Positions 1-8,043 of a stretch of DNA of 64,000 bases are shown piece after piece. Numbering within the stretch: the stretch's first letter is position 1; the number at the start of each line of letters is the position of its first letter. A program made the translations under genes and the position numbers. The notes below the pieces were generated by a model. The model worked only from the letters and a program-made list of their open reading frames with translations. It was not told where the DNA came from and made no database searches. Source of the DNA: Chloroflexota bacterium (GTDB lineage Bacteria > Chloroflexota > Dormibacteria > Dormibacterales > Dormibacteraceae); NCBI GenBank assembly GCA_005882135.1, contig VBDR01000043.1, positions 1-64,000 on the forward strand, in the 5' to 3' direction.

Positions 1-1
1 C

Positions 2-118
2 GCAGGCGATTTTGCTGGAGCGCTGAGGATCATCGAAAGCGGCGACGCCTACGTGAACGTGCACACGGTGAACTTTCCGGGCGGGGAGATTCGTGGTGAG
101 GTGAAGTCCGAGGACTGA
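2..118 (+). CDS. CHRD-domain protein, C-terminal fragment
   Basis: The window opens inside a gene. Reading from base 2 gives 38 codons ending at the TGA at 116-118. The translation contains YVNVHT followed by PGGEIRGE, which is the characteristic end of a CHRD domain (chordin-like, usually secreted bacterial proteins of unknown role). The N-terminus, including any signal peptide, lies outside the window. It converges on xseB, with 16 bp between the two stop codons. Family assignment rests on a short but typical motif. Confidence 0.7.
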   Translation, partial: AGDFAGALRIIESGDAYVNVHTVNFPGGEIRGEVKSED

Positions 119-134
119 AGGAAAGGGGACGAAA

Positions 135-335
135 CTACTCTGTAGGTTCGGTTTCCGCTCGGACCTCGATCCTCTTGCGTGCTTCCTCGAGCCGCTGCAC
201 GCAGATTCGGAAATACTTCTGCGCGTCTTCCGCCGCCTTGACCGCCTCGTCCAGGGACAGCTTGTCCGACTCCATCCGCTTCAGCGTTTCCTCCAGCTTG
301 TCCATGGCCTGCTCATACGTGAGCTGCTCGCTCAT
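135..335 (-). CDS. xseB: Exodeoxyribonuclease VII small subunit
   Basis: This 66-residue acidic/basic helical protein matches the small subunit of exonuclease VII, which with XseA degrades single-stranded DNA in both directions. It shows the family pattern LTYEQAMDKLEE, a central SLDEAVKA helix and a C-terminal coiled-coil segment rich in RLEEARKRIE. Length is normal for the family (60-80 aa). Its ATG overlaps the xseA stop by four bases (ATGA at 332-335), so translation is probably coupled. The order xseA-xseB is the usual one. Confidence 0.93.
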   Translation of the reverse strand: MSEQLTYEQAMDKLEETLKRMESDKLSLDEAVKAAEDAQKYFRICVQRLEEARKRIEVRAETEPTE

Positions 336-1681
336 GCCTTAACCTCCTCGACGCGGCCGCCGAGCGTGCCGGAGCCAAGCTGGATCGTGACTTTTTGCTC
401 GACAGAGGCCTGGGCCGCGGAGCGCAAGATGACGCCCGTCGCGGCATCGCGCGTGATGCTGTAACCGCGAGTCAACACCGATTCCGGGCTCAACGCCACC
501 AGGCGCCGGCGCTGGCCCTCCAGCCTCCGCGCCTCTTCGGTGATCCGGTTGGCGAGCGCTCGCTCGATTCGCTCCTGGCCGCCGGTGGCGGCAAGCCTGC
601 CGCGGCTCACCTGCAGCCTCAAAGTCACCGCCGCACGCAAGCGTCTCTGCTGCTCGCGCAGCCCCAGCTCGCGCCGCTCGATCTGGTGGACCGGGCTGAG
701 CTTGGCGAGGTCGGCCTGGGCGCGGGCCACCCGGTCCGCCGGCCGCTGGATGAGCGTGGTCAGCAACCTCAGTAGCCGCATGCGCAAGGACTTCAGGCCG
801 TCCATCTCGCGGCTGAGCCGGCGGCCCACCTCGCGCTCGAGACGCCGCCGGCGCTCGCGCAGGGATGTCAGCAGGTCCGCTTTCTTCGGCACTACGCGCG
901 CGCCCGCTTCGGTTGGCGTCCGGCATTCGGCGTCGCCGACCATATCGGCCACCGTCCGGTCCGACGTGTGGCCGAGGGCTGTGACAACCGGCAGCCGCGA
1001 GTCGAGGATCGCGCGCGCGACCAGCTCAGTGTTGAACGCATACATCTCCTCGAAGCTGCCTCCGCCTCGCGCGAGCACGATCACGTCCGCGACCTTCTCC
1101 TGGTTGCAGCGCCGAAGGGCGCGGGTCACGCTCATGGGCGCTCCTGCGCCCTGGACCTGCACCGGGTAGAGGACGATGCCCATGTTCGGGTAGCGGTCCC
1201 AGATCGTCTCCTGGAGGTCGTTGATCACAGCGCCTGTCGGCGACGTGAGGAGGGCGACGTTGTGAGGAAGAAAAGGGAGGGATCGCTTTCGTTTGGGATC
1301 GAATGCGCCCTCCAGCTCCAGGCGTCGCTTGAGCTCCTCCAGGCGAGCGCGCAGCTTGCCGACGTCGTCGAACTCGACCTGGTCGACGATGAAAGAGAGC
1401 CGGCCCGTCTTGCCGAAGAAGTCGACGCGACCTCGAAAGATGAATACCTGGCCGTCCTCAGGCAGCGTGGTGACACGCCGGGAGTCGTCCGCAAAAAGCA
1501 CCGCATCGAGCCGGCTGAGGCCGTCCTGAATCGAGAAGTTGTAGTGCCCGGCGGTGCCACGCTTCATGCCGCTGACCTCGCCTTTCAAAAGGAGCGCGGT
1601 CAGGGGACGGAGCTCGCGGCGGATCTCGTTGGCGAGCTCGGTGACCGTGTACGGTCGCTGAGCTTCCTCGGGTTTCAGCAC
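332..1681 (-). CDS. xseA: Exodeoxyribonuclease VII large subunit
   Basis: The catalytic subunit of exonuclease VII, about 449 aa. It begins with an OB-fold (YTVTELANEIRRELRP, then LKGEVSG and HYNFSIQDG), followed by the nuclease domain (LTSPTGAVINDL, VIVLARGGGSFEE, TALGHTSDRTVADMV), a long basic coiled coil, and the closing ESVLTRGYSI motif. I chose the GTG at 1681 because the OB-fold begins just after it. The frame stays open further upstream, but that extension reads through a palindromic repeat and the end of moaA and looks non-coding. No strong Shine-Dalgarno is visible at this start. Confidence 0.92.
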   Translation of the reverse strand: MLKPEEAQRPYTVTELANEIRRELRPLTALLLKGEVSGMKRGTAGHYNFSIQDGLSRLDAVLFADDSRRVTTLPEDGQVFIFRGRVDFFGKTGRLSFIVDQVEFDDVGKLRARLEELKRRLELEGAFDPKRKRSLPFLPHNVALLTSPTGAVINDLQETIWDRYPNMGIVLYPVQVQGAGAPMSVTRALRRCNQEKVADVIVLARGGGSFEEMYAFNTELVARAILDSRLPVVTALGHTSDRTVADMVGDAECRTPTEAGARVVPKKADLLTSLRERRRRLEREVGRRLSREMDGLKSLRMRLLRLLTTLIQRPADRVARAQADLAKLSPVHQIERRELGLREQQRRLRAAVTLRLQVSRGRLAATGGQERIERALANRITEEARRLEGQRRRLVALSPESVLTRGYSITRDAATGVILRSAAQASVEQKVTIQLGSGTLGGRVEEVKA

Positions 1682-1699
1682 GGGGATTAGCTTACGGTC

Positions 1700-1749
1700 G
1701 CCCCCACCCGGCGGCTGCGCCGCCGACCTCCCCACAGGGTGGGGAGGTG
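1700..1749. repeat. Palindromic element copy (moaA-xseA junction)
   Basis: Two hairpins lie side by side. One is GGCGGC-TGC-GCCGCC at 1710-1724. The other has arms CCTCCCCA and TGGGGAGG at 1727-1747. This is the two-hairpin layout seen at many other places in the window. Here it fills the gap between the moaA stop and the xseA start. There is no T-run, so a simple intrinsic terminator is not indicated. Confidence 0.8.
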
Positions 1750-1761
1750 GAATCTGCCAGG

Positions 1762-2760
1762 TCAGCCTCCGATTTGGGACATGCTTTTCGCCGGTTTGAT
1801 GAAGCCTGGCTTGTTGATCAGGTGGCCTTCCTCTTTGCGCCAGATCGCCGACTCGATCACCTCTCCGAGGTGATCGTCTGAGACGCCTGACCGCATCAGG
1901 TCGCGCAGCGGCGTCTCCTGCAGCGAGAAGAGGCACGTGCGCAGCCCGCCTTCGGCGGTCAGACGGATCCGGTTGCACGTCGTGCAGAAGGCCTGGCTGA
2001 CCGAGGAGATGAACCCGATTCCGCCGTGGGCGCCATCGGCGAACCGGTAGCGCGTCGCGGGGCCGGGCCTCGTATCGACGACCGGCTCGAGGGGAAATAG
2101 GTCTTCGATCTGCTCCTGGATGCGGCGGCTCGGCACCACCTGCTCGTTGGTCCATATGTTGTCGCCGTCAAGCGGCATGAACTCGATGAAGCGGACCTCG
2201 TAGCCCTCGCTGTGAGCGAGGCGCGCGAAGTCGACGACCTCGTCGTCGTTGTGCCCCTTCATCACCACCATGTTCAGCTTGATCGGCCACAGGCCGGCCT
2301 CCCGCGCCGCCGTGATGCCGTCCATGACGCGGTCGAACGCGTCGCTGCGCGCCATGTCCTTGAAGGTGTCCATCCGCAGCGTGTCGAGCGAGATGTTGAT
2401 CCGCTTGAGCCCTGCTTCTTTGAGCGCCTGCGCCTTCTGCCGCAGCAGCACGCCGTTGGTCGTCATCGTGATGTCGAGTGTCGGGTCGATCGCGTTGATC
2501 ATGCCAATGAGCTCTTCAAGCTTTACGCGCACGAGTGGCTCGCCGCCGGTGATCCGGATCGTGCGCACTCCGTACCGCTCCACGAAGACGCGCGCCAGGC
2601 GGACGATCTCCTCAAACCTCAATATGTCCTCGCGCTTCAGCCACTTCAGGCCCTCCGCCGGCATGCAGTAGATGCAGCGGAAGTTGCAGCGGTCGGTGAC
2701 CGAGATCCTCAGGTCGTCGGCGACGCGGCCGTAGGAGTCGACCAGCTTTGAATTCGGCAT
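1762..2760 (-). CDS. moaA: GTP 3',8-cyclase (molybdenum cofactor biosynthesis)
   Basis: Radical-SAM enzyme of the first step of molybdenum cofactor synthesis (GTP to 3',8-cyclo-GTP, with MoaC). The 332-residue protein has the SAM [4Fe-4S] motif CNFRCIYC near residue 26, the RITGGEPLVR motif, and the C-terminal second cluster motif FCTTCNRIRLTAEGG with a further Cys in LRTCLF. It ends in the typical MSQIGG, where the conserved terminal Gly-Gly is essential in known MoaA. The start ATG gives a standard N-terminus (LVDSYGRVADDLRISVTDRC). It is divergent from the crotonase gene with almost no intergenic space. The cofactor would serve the two molybdoenzymes in this window. Confidence 0.96.
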   Translation of the reverse strand: MPNSKLVDSYGRVADDLRISVTDRCNFRCIYCMPAEGLKWLKREDILRFEEIVRLARVFVERYGVRTIRITGGEPLVRVKLEELIGMINAIDPTLDITMTTNGVLLRQKAQALKEAGLKRINISLDTLRMDTFKDMARSDAFDRVMDGITAAREAGLWPIKLNMVVMKGHNDDEVVDFARLAHSEGYEVRFIEFMPLDGDNIWTNEQVVPSRRIQEQIEDLFPLEPVVDTRPGPATRYRFADGAHGGIGFISSVSQAFCTTCNRIRLTAEGGLRTCLFSLQETPLRDLMRSGVSDDHLGEVIESAIWRKEEGHLINKPGFIKPAKSMSQIGG

Positions 2761-2767
2761 TTAGCCG

Positions 2768-3553
2768 ATGATAGCCGCGATGGGATACGAGCACATCCTG
2801 GTCGAGATCGAGCCCCCGATCGCGACCGTGACGCTCAACCGGCCCAAGGTTCTGAACGCCCTCAGCCCCGCCGTGATCGCCGAGGTGAGCGCCGCCCTGG
2901 CCGAGCTGGACGCCGACGACAGCGTGCGGGCGGTCGTGCTTACAGGCGGCGCCAAGGTTTTCGCCGCCGGGGCGGACATCCAGGACATGGCGGACCAGGG
3001 CCCCGTCGACCAGCTGCTGCGTGATCAGACCGGCCGCTGGGCGCCGCTTGCCGGCTTCAAAAAACCTCTGATCGCGGCCGTGAACGGCTACGCGCTGGGC
3101 GGCGGCTGCGAGGTGGCGCTGATGTGCGACCTGATCGTCGCCGGCGACACCGCGCGGTTCGGGCAGCCGGAGATAAACCTGGGCATCATCCCCGGCGCCG
3201 GCGGCACCCAGCGGTGGCCGCGCTCGGCCGGCAAGTACGTCGCGATGGAGGTCATGCTGACCGGAGCGACGCTTACGGCGCAGCGGGCCTATGAGCTCGG
3301 CATCGCCAACAAGGTCGTGCCGACCGAGATGACGATCGGGATCGCGAAGCGCATCGCGCGGGAGCTGGCCGCCAAGCCGCCCCTCGCGGTTCGCCTCGCG
3401 AAGGAGGCGGTCCTCAAGGCTTTCGAGGGACCGCTTTCGGAAGGTCTCGCGGTGGAACGCAAGAGCTTCTATTTCTTGTTTGCGACCGAGGACCAGAAGG
3501 AAGGCATGCACGCGTTCCTGGAGAAGCGAAAAGGCGTGTTCAAAGGACGGTGA
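2768..3553 (+). CDS. Enoyl-CoA hydratase/isomerase (crotonase)
   Basis: A 261-residue crotonase-fold enzyme, expected to hydrate trans-2-enoyl-CoA in beta-oxidation-like pathways. The oxyanion-hole region FAAGADIQDM is present, as are both catalytic glutamates of true hydratases (LGGGCEVAL and GQPEINLGIIPGAGGTQR). A second in-frame ATG at 2780 (MGYEHILVEIE) matches the usual N-terminus better and may be the true start. It is followed 3 bp later by a second crotonase and then a thiolase, forming a CoA-ester degradation operon. Exact substrate chain or ring is unknown. Confidence 0.9.
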   Translation: MIAAMGYEHILVEIEPPIATVTLNRPKVLNALSPAVIAEVSAALAELDADDSVRAVVLTGGAKVFAAGADIQDMADQGPVDQLLRDQTGRWAPLAGFKKPLIAAVNGYALGGGCEVALMCDLIVAGDTARFGQPEINLGIIPGAGGTQRWPRSAGKYVAMEVMLTGATLTAQRAYELGIANKVVPTEMTIGIAKRIARELAAKPPLAVRLAKEAVLKAFEGPLSEGLAVERKSFYFLFATEDQKEGMHAFLEKRKGVFKGR

Positions 3554-3556
3554 CTG

Positions 3557-4348
3557 GTGGCAACTGAAGTTGAGCAGCACGTAGATCTAAGGACTCATGA
3601 CGGCATCGCTGTGATTCGTTTCAACAGGCCGGAGAAGATGAACGCGATCGGCGCGGTCACGCGCACCCAACTGGCCGACGCGATCAAGCAGGCCGAGCGC
3701 GATGACGCGGTGCGCGTCGTCGTCCTCACGGGATCAGGTCGTGCGTTTTGCTCGGGCGCCGATGTGACCGAGATGGCTCCGGGTGCAGGGATGCGAACGC
3801 CCGAAGACGTGGGCAACGTGCTGCGCAACGAATACATGCCGATGCTCATGCGACTCCGCACAATGCCAAAGCCCGTCATCGCGGCGATGAACGGCCCCGC
3901 GGTCGGCATCGGCGCGAGCTACGCGCTTGCCTGCGACATCAGGATCGCCACGCCAGAGGCGTACATCCTCGAGGCGTTCATCAACATCGGGCTCGCTCCC
4001 GATGGCGGTGTCAGCTGGCTGCTGCCGCGGCTGGCCGGGACCGGGATCGCTTACGAGATGTTCTTCACGGGCAAGCCGCTGCAGGCGGCGGATGCCCACC
4101 GGCTTGGGGTGATCAACCGCATCGTTCCCGCCGAACGACTGGAGGATGAGGTGCGCGACCTTGCCAACCAGCTGGCCTCACAGCCACGCCAGGCCGTGGC
4201 AGCCGCAAAGCGGGCGGTCATCCACGCGCTCACCTCGACCTACGAGGAGGCGATGGAGTTCGAGTCGTACCTGCAGGAAGCGCAGGCAGCAAGTCCTGAG
4301 TTTGCTGAGGGTGTGCAGAACTTTCTCGCGCGTCGCGCCAAGAAATGA
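3557..4348 (+). CDS. Enoyl-CoA hydratase/isomerase, PaaG-like
   Basis: Second crotonase, 263 aa, starting with GTG 3 bp after the preceding gene. The CoA-binding FCSGADVTEM and the NGPAVGIGASYALACD segment are clear. In place of the second hydratase glutamate it has INIGLAPDGGVSWLLPR; the Asp in this GLxPD motif is the acid used by PaaG-type isomerases. The pair hydratase plus isomerase followed by a thiolase resembles the lower phenylacetate pathway or unsaturated acyl-CoA oxidation. No ring-cleaving PaaZ or oxygenase PaaABCDE is nearby, so the aromatic assignment is only a possibility. Confidence 0.85.
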   Translation: MATEVEQHVDLRTHDGIAVIRFNRPEKMNAIGAVTRTQLADAIKQAERDDAVRVVVLTGSGRAFCSGADVTEMAPGAGMRTPEDVGNVLRNEYMPMLMRLRTMPKPVIAAMNGPAVGIGASYALACDIRIATPEAYILEAFINIGLAPDGGVSWLLPRLAGTGIAYEMFFTGKPLQAADAHRLGVINRIVPAERLEDEVRDLANQLASQPRQAVAAAKRAVIHALTSTYEEAMEFESYLQEAQAASPEFAEGVQNFLARRAKK

Positions 4349-4349
4349 G

Positions 4350-4440
4350 TGCCCCTCCGGCGCAGCCCCTCCGGCGCCTTCGGCGCCACCTCCCCATAAA
4401 TGGGGAGGAGTCACCTCCAATAAACCCATAAATGGGGAGG
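4350..4440. repeat. Palindromic element, one full and one partial copy
   Basis: The region holds two AGCCCCTCCGGCGC-like units, a GGCGCC-TTC-GGCGCC hairpin ending at 4388, and a core hairpin CCTCCCCATAAATGGGGAGG at 4389-4408. A second copy with a partly lost left arm runs from 4414 to 4440. The right arm of this second copy contains the ATG from which the thiolase is read. It separates the crotonase pair from the thiolase. Confidence 0.85.
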
Positions 4441-5610
4441 ACTGAGGCGGTCATCGTCGCCACGGCGCGCACACCTATGGGTCGTTATGGCGGCCAGCTC
4501 AAAGACGTGCGGCCGGACGACCTCGCCGCGATCGTCCTCAAGGAGGCCTGCGAGCGCGCGCACGTCAAGCCCGCCGAGGTCGAGGACGTGATCCTCGGCT
4601 GCGCCAACCAGGCGGGCGAGGACAACCGCAATGTCGCGCGTATGGCGCTCCTGCTCGCGGGCTTTCCCGTCGAGGTGCCGGGCCAGACGGTCAACCGGCT
4701 GTGTGGATCCGGGATGCAGGCGACCATCGCCGCGGCCCGAGAGATCCAGTCGGGCGGCGCCGACATCATGGTCGCGGGCGGCGTGGAGAGCATGACCCGC
4801 TCGCCGTGGGTGATGCCCAAGCCCCCCGCAGCTTTTGCGCGCGGACCACAGACTGTTTACGACACCGCACTCGGTTGGCGCCTCGTCAATCCCAAGATGG
4901 CCGCGATGTACGGGACTCTGCAAATGGGGGAGACAGCCGAACGAGTCGCGCAGAAATACGAGGTTTCGCGTGAGGACCAGGACGCTTTCGCTCTGCGCAG
5001 CCATCAGCGCGCGGTCGTGGCGCAGAGGTCAGGACGTCTTGCCGAAGAAATCGTGCCGGTGCAGGCCATCACGGACGACGAAGGCCCGCGGCCCGATACA
5101 TCGTTGGAAGCGCTCGCCAAGCTGAAGCCCGCCTTCGCGGAAAACGGTTCAGTGACTGCAGGCAACGCGTCGCCGCTGAACGACGGAGCGACCGCGCTGG
5201 TTCTGATGTCGGACTCGAAGGCGAAGGAGCGGGGCTTGCAGCCGCTCGCGCGCCTGGTTTCGGCAGCGCCCGCGGGCGTGCATCCCGACTACATGGGGAT
5301 CGGGCCTGTGCCCTCGACTCTGAAGGCGCTCGAGAAGGCGGGCCTGCAGCCCGCTGACATGGGCGTGGTCGAGCTGAACGAGGCTTTCGCGTCCCAGTCG
5401 CTGGCGTGCATGCGACTGCTGGGCATTGACGAGGAGAAGGTGAACGTCAACGGCGGAGCGATCGCGCTCGGCCATCCGCTTGGGAGCAGCGGCGCGCGAC
5501 TGGTGAGCACGCTGGTCCGCGAGATGGGCCACCGCGACGCCGAGTACGGCCTGGCCACCATGTGCATCGGGGTGGGCCAGGGCATCGCATCGATCTGGCA
5601 GAAGATCTGA
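4432..5610 (+). CDS. Acetyl-CoA acetyltransferase / 3-ketoacyl-CoA thiolase
   Basis: Thiolase of 392 residues, cleaving 3-ketoacyl-CoA with CoA. The nucleophilic Cys is in [10 protein letters not shown] near residue 90. The His is in [11 protein letters not shown] and the second Cys in TMCIGVGQG. The sequence is close to the PcaF/PaaJ/FadA group. The only start in reasonable position is the ATG at 4432, which lies inside the right arm of a palindromic repeat, so the first four residues (MGRT) come from the repeat. No good Shine-Dalgarno is correctly spaced. It overlaps the downstream methyltransferase frame. Confidence 0.92.
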   Translation: MGRTEAVIVATARTPMGRYGGQLKDVRPDDLAAIVLKEACERAHVKPAEVEDVILGCANQAGEDNRNVARMALLLAGFPVEVPGQTVNRLCGSGMQATIAAAREIQSGGADIMVAGGVESMTRSPWVMPKPPAAFARGPQTVYDTALGWRLVNPKMAAMYGTLQMGETAERVAQKYEVSREDQDAFALRSHQRAVVAQRSGRLAEEIVPVQAITDDEGPRPDTSLEALAKLKPAFAENGSVTAGNASPLNDGATALVLMSDSKAKERGLQPLARLVSAAPAGVHPDYMGIGPVPSTLKALEKAGLQPADMGVVELNEAFASQSLACMRLLGIDEEKVNVNGGAIALGHPLGSSGARLVSTLVREMGHRDAEYGLATMCIGVGQGIASIWQKI

Positions 5611-6287
5611 GCGAGCGCGACCCGCAGGCGGTGCGGTCGATGTTCGACCGGATCGCACGCCGCTACGACCTGGTCAACACCGTGCTCTCGGCGGGCACTG
5701 ACACAGGCTGGCGCCGGCGCGCGGCTCGTGAGACGGCCATCGTTGCGGGCGGATCGGCGCTCGACGTGGCCTGTGGCTCAGGCAAGCTGACGGCCGAGCT
5801 GGCCAGAATAGTCGGTCCTGATGGCCGCGTCGTCGGTCTGGACTTCAGTCCCAGGATGCTCGACGTCGCGCGGCACGATCATCCTGGCCTCGAATTCATC
5901 GAGGGCGACGCGCTGAAGCTTCCGTTTGAGGATGCAAGCTTCGACGCGGCAACGATCGCGTTCGGCCTGCGCAATCTGGCCGACCCAATCCTCGGCTTGC
6001 GCGAGATGGTGCGCGTCGCGCGGAGGAGAGCGGTGGTGCTCGAATTCGTGCGCCCGCCGCGAGGTGTCGTCGGTGCCACGTACCGGCTGTATCTGAAGGC
6101 TCTCCTCCCTGCGGTCGGCGGCCTGCTTTCGGGGGCGCCGGCCGCGTACCGCTATCTCAGCGACACGGTCGACTCCTACAGGACGCCGGAAGAGCTGACC
6201 GCGATGGCCGTGCACGCCGGATGGTCCGGCGTCAGTTTCCACAGCCTCGCGATGGGAACGGTCGGGATTCTTTCCGGCCGGCGCTAA
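5562..6287 (+). CDS. ubiE: UbiE/MenG methyltransferase (menaquinone/ubiquinone)
   Basis: SAM-dependent C-methyltransferase of quinone biosynthesis, acting on demethylmenaquinol in most Terrabacteria. It has the family N-terminal motif [20 protein letters not shown] motif [29 protein letters not shown], and the FGLRNL signature. The ATG at 5562 overlaps the thiolase end by 49 bp and leaves about 26 residues before MFDRIA. The GTG at 5631 or ATG at 5640 are alternatives, but they would trim the usual N-terminal helix. Its stop overlaps by 4 bp the stop of the convergent prenyl synthase fusion, whose product could make the quinone side chain. Confidence 0.88.
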   Translation: MHRGGPGHRIDLAEDLSERDPQAVRSMFDRIARRYDLVNTVLSAGTDTGWRRRAARETAIVAGGSALDVACGSGKLTAELARIVGPDGRVVGLDFSPRMLDVARHDHPGLEFIEGDALKLPFEDASFDAATIAFGLRNLADPILGLREMVRVARRRAVVLEFVRPPRGVVGATYRLYLKALLPAVGGLLSGAPAAYRYLSDTVDSYRTPEELTAMAVHAGWSGVSFHSLAMGTVGILSGRR

Positions 6288-7663
6288 GAGATCCTGTCGA
6301 CCGCCGAAAGCGCGAGACCGGCCAGCGCCGGCCGGAGCCCATCCAGCTCCACCGCATCGAGTTCGCGCACGGCCGCGTCGATGAGGCCCTTCGCTTCCTG
6401 CCGCACGCGCGGGAGCGCTCCACTCGCCGTCACGAGCTCCGCGACGCGGCCCACCTCTGCGTCGCCAAGCGCACCGGCGAGCAGCCGCCGCACCTCGGGA
6501 CCGACGACCCGATCCTCGGCGGCGTAGATCAGCGGAAGCGAGAGCACGCGCTGGCGGATGTCGAGCCCGACAGGTTTGCCCGAGCTGGGGCTGAAGTCGA
6601 CCATGTCGTCGGCCATCTGGAAGGCGGTTCCGAGGAGGACGCCGAAGCGGCCCAGCGCGTCGACCACGTCGGGTGCCGCGCCGGACAGCAGCGCGCCGGA
6701 TTCGCATGCGGCGGCGAACAGCGAAGCCGTCTTGCCGCGGATGACGCGCATGTAGGAATCTCGGTCGCCCGGGTACGAGCCGCGCATGGCCACGTCGTCG
6801 ATCTGCGAGGCGCAAACCGCCTCGAGCGCCTCTGCGAGCGCCGAGGTCACCCCGCCGTTGCCAATCTGCGCGATCAGCCGCGTGGCCTTTGCAAAGTAGT
6901 AGTCGCCGACCGCGATCGCTCGCTCCGGTCCTTCGGCCGCGGCGACAGTCGGCCGGCCCCTGCGATGAGTGCTCTCGTCGACGTAGTCGTCGTGGATGAG
7001 CGTGGCGTTGTGCAGCAGCTCCACGGCCGCCGCCAGCTCGGCGGCGCGCAGCGGGTCGCTGCGGGGTCCGATCCCGGCGGTGAGCTGGACGAGCTTCGGC
7101 CGCAGCCGCTTGCCACCGGCCCCGACCAGGCGCCGCATCGGCGAGGCGACGGGTTCGGGATCGACCATGAGCTGCCGCGCCAGCTCGAGCTCGACCAGCG
7201 CCTCGAGCGAGACTTGCTCATCGCTCCGGGCGAACTCGCCGTCCAGCTGCAGCGCGACCTGCCGCTGACGCGGACCGTCGAGCTCGACCGCGAACATCGA
7301 CTGCCAGCGACCCAGGACAAGGTCGCCTTCCTCGACCATCAGCGTTGCGAACGCGCTCAGCAGGAGCTGGCGGCAGTGAGCGTGCCCGTTCGCCGGTTCG
7401 TCGAGCGGGACCTCGAAGCGCCGCGCGAAGTCGTCATGCTCATAGCCCGCGCCGGCGGGCGCGAGCCGGTCCAGAAGGCTCTCGAAATCGTGCAGCAGGA
7501 GCGGTTCGTTCTCGTTGATGGCGAGACCGAGAGTCGTGTGCAGCGACTGCATGTGGACGCGCCCGTTCCGCAGGCCCGCGCGGCGCACCTCGTCACGGAT
7601 GCGGTCGGTGAGGTCGACGAACTCTGTGGCGTGCGTCGTCACGAAGTCGAGGCGGTGGCTCAA
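6284..7663 (-). CDS. YjbQ-domain / polyprenyl diphosphate synthase fusion
   Basis: A 459-residue two-domain protein. Residues about 1-140 form a YjbQ/UPF0047 domain (THATEFVDLT, MQSLHTTLGLAINENEP, HAHCRQLLLSAF, GRWQSMFAVELDGPR). The rest is a trans-isoprenyl diphosphate synthase with GGKRLRPKLVQL, the first aspartate-rich motif LIHDDYVDESTHRRG and the second, MADDMVDF, preceded by GTAFQ. This enzyme condenses IPP with allylic diphosphates, probably to make the menaquinone tail. The start is TTG at 7663, overlapping the upstream TGA (TTGA), just ahead of the YjbQ domain. Further upstream in-frame sequence is the shadow of the next gene. I do not know this fusion as a standard architecture. Confidence 0.85.
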   Translation of the reverse strand: MSHRLDFVTTHATEFVDLTDRIRDEVRRAGLRNGRVHMQSLHTTLGLAINENEPLLLHDFESLLDRLAPAGAGYEHDDFARRFEVPLDEPANGHAHCRQLLLSAFATLMVEEGDLVLGRWQSMFAVELDGPRQRQVALQLDGEFARSDEQVSLEALVELELARQLMVDPEPVASPMRRLVGAGGKRLRPKLVQLTAGIGPRSDPLRAAELAAAVELLHNATLIHDDYVDESTHRRGRPTVAAAEGPERAIAVGDYYFAKATRLIAQIGNGGVTSALAEALEAVCASQIDDVAMRGSYPGDRDSYMRVIRGKTASLFAAACESGALLSGAAPDVVDALGRFGVLLGTAFQMADDMVDFSPSSGKPVGLDIRQRVLSLPLIYAAEDRVVGPEVRRLLAGALGDAEVGRVAELVTASGALPRVRQEAKGLIDAAVRELDAVELDGLRPALAGLALSAVDRIS

Positions 7664-8043
7664 CGCGTCGCGCCCAGTGACTGACGCAGCAGCTGACGGA
7701 GGGCCGGCGCGGGTTGTCCGGCCGCGGCCGCGGACGATGCCGTCTCGATGGCCCGGGCGAACGCGACCTGGACGGCCAGGGGCGCGTTGTCGGCGAGAAG
7801 CCGCGAGCCGCGGGCGAGGCAAAGGTCGCCGATCAGGAGAGTGGTCGGGGGCGCGGCTCGGCCGCCGAGGCCCTGGAGCCGGACGCCGGCCTCGATCAGG
7901 GCGGCTGCGAGGGCGAGCTTCGGCTGCATCTCGGGGTCGAAGTGCCCGACCGCGTCGAGGTAGGACCCGTAGGTCTCGGAAAGGCCGTCCGACCACAAGC
8001 CTTCCAGACGGTCGAGCTCGCGGTCTAACAGCTGCACGCTCAT
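7660..8043 (-). CDS. Small prenyl-synthase-like protein lacking catalytic motifs
   Basis: A 127-residue protein whose ATG overlaps the TetR stop (ATGA at 8040-8043) and whose TGA overlaps the start of the fusion gene. The stretch TLLIGDLCLARGSRLLAD followed by an FARAIETASSAAAAG helix resembles the part of polyprenyl synthases just after the first aspartate-rich motif, where GDYLLARA is typical. No DDxxD motif is present. I infer a non-catalytic partner subunit of the adjacent fused synthase, by analogy with small subunits of heteromeric prenyl transferases. That similarity is by eye only; the alternative is an unrelated alpha-helical protein. Confidence 0.6.
   Translation of the reverse strand: MSVQLLDRELDRLEGLWSDGLSETYGSYLDAVGHFDPEMQPKLALAAALIEAGVRLQGLGGRAAPPTTLLIGDLCLARGSRLLADNAPLAVQVAFARAIETASSAAAAGQPAPALRQLLRQSLGATR

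Noticed and set aside
1682-2155. 607-residue version of XseA
   Set aside because: The upstream 158 codons read through a repeat and the moaA gene; the OB-fold begins at GTG 1681.
7664-7996. Upstream extension of the YjbQ-prenyl synthase frame (570 aa version)
   Set aside because: The extra 111 residues are Arg/Pro-rich shadow coding of the gene on the same strand in another frame; the YjbQ domain starts right after TTG 7663.
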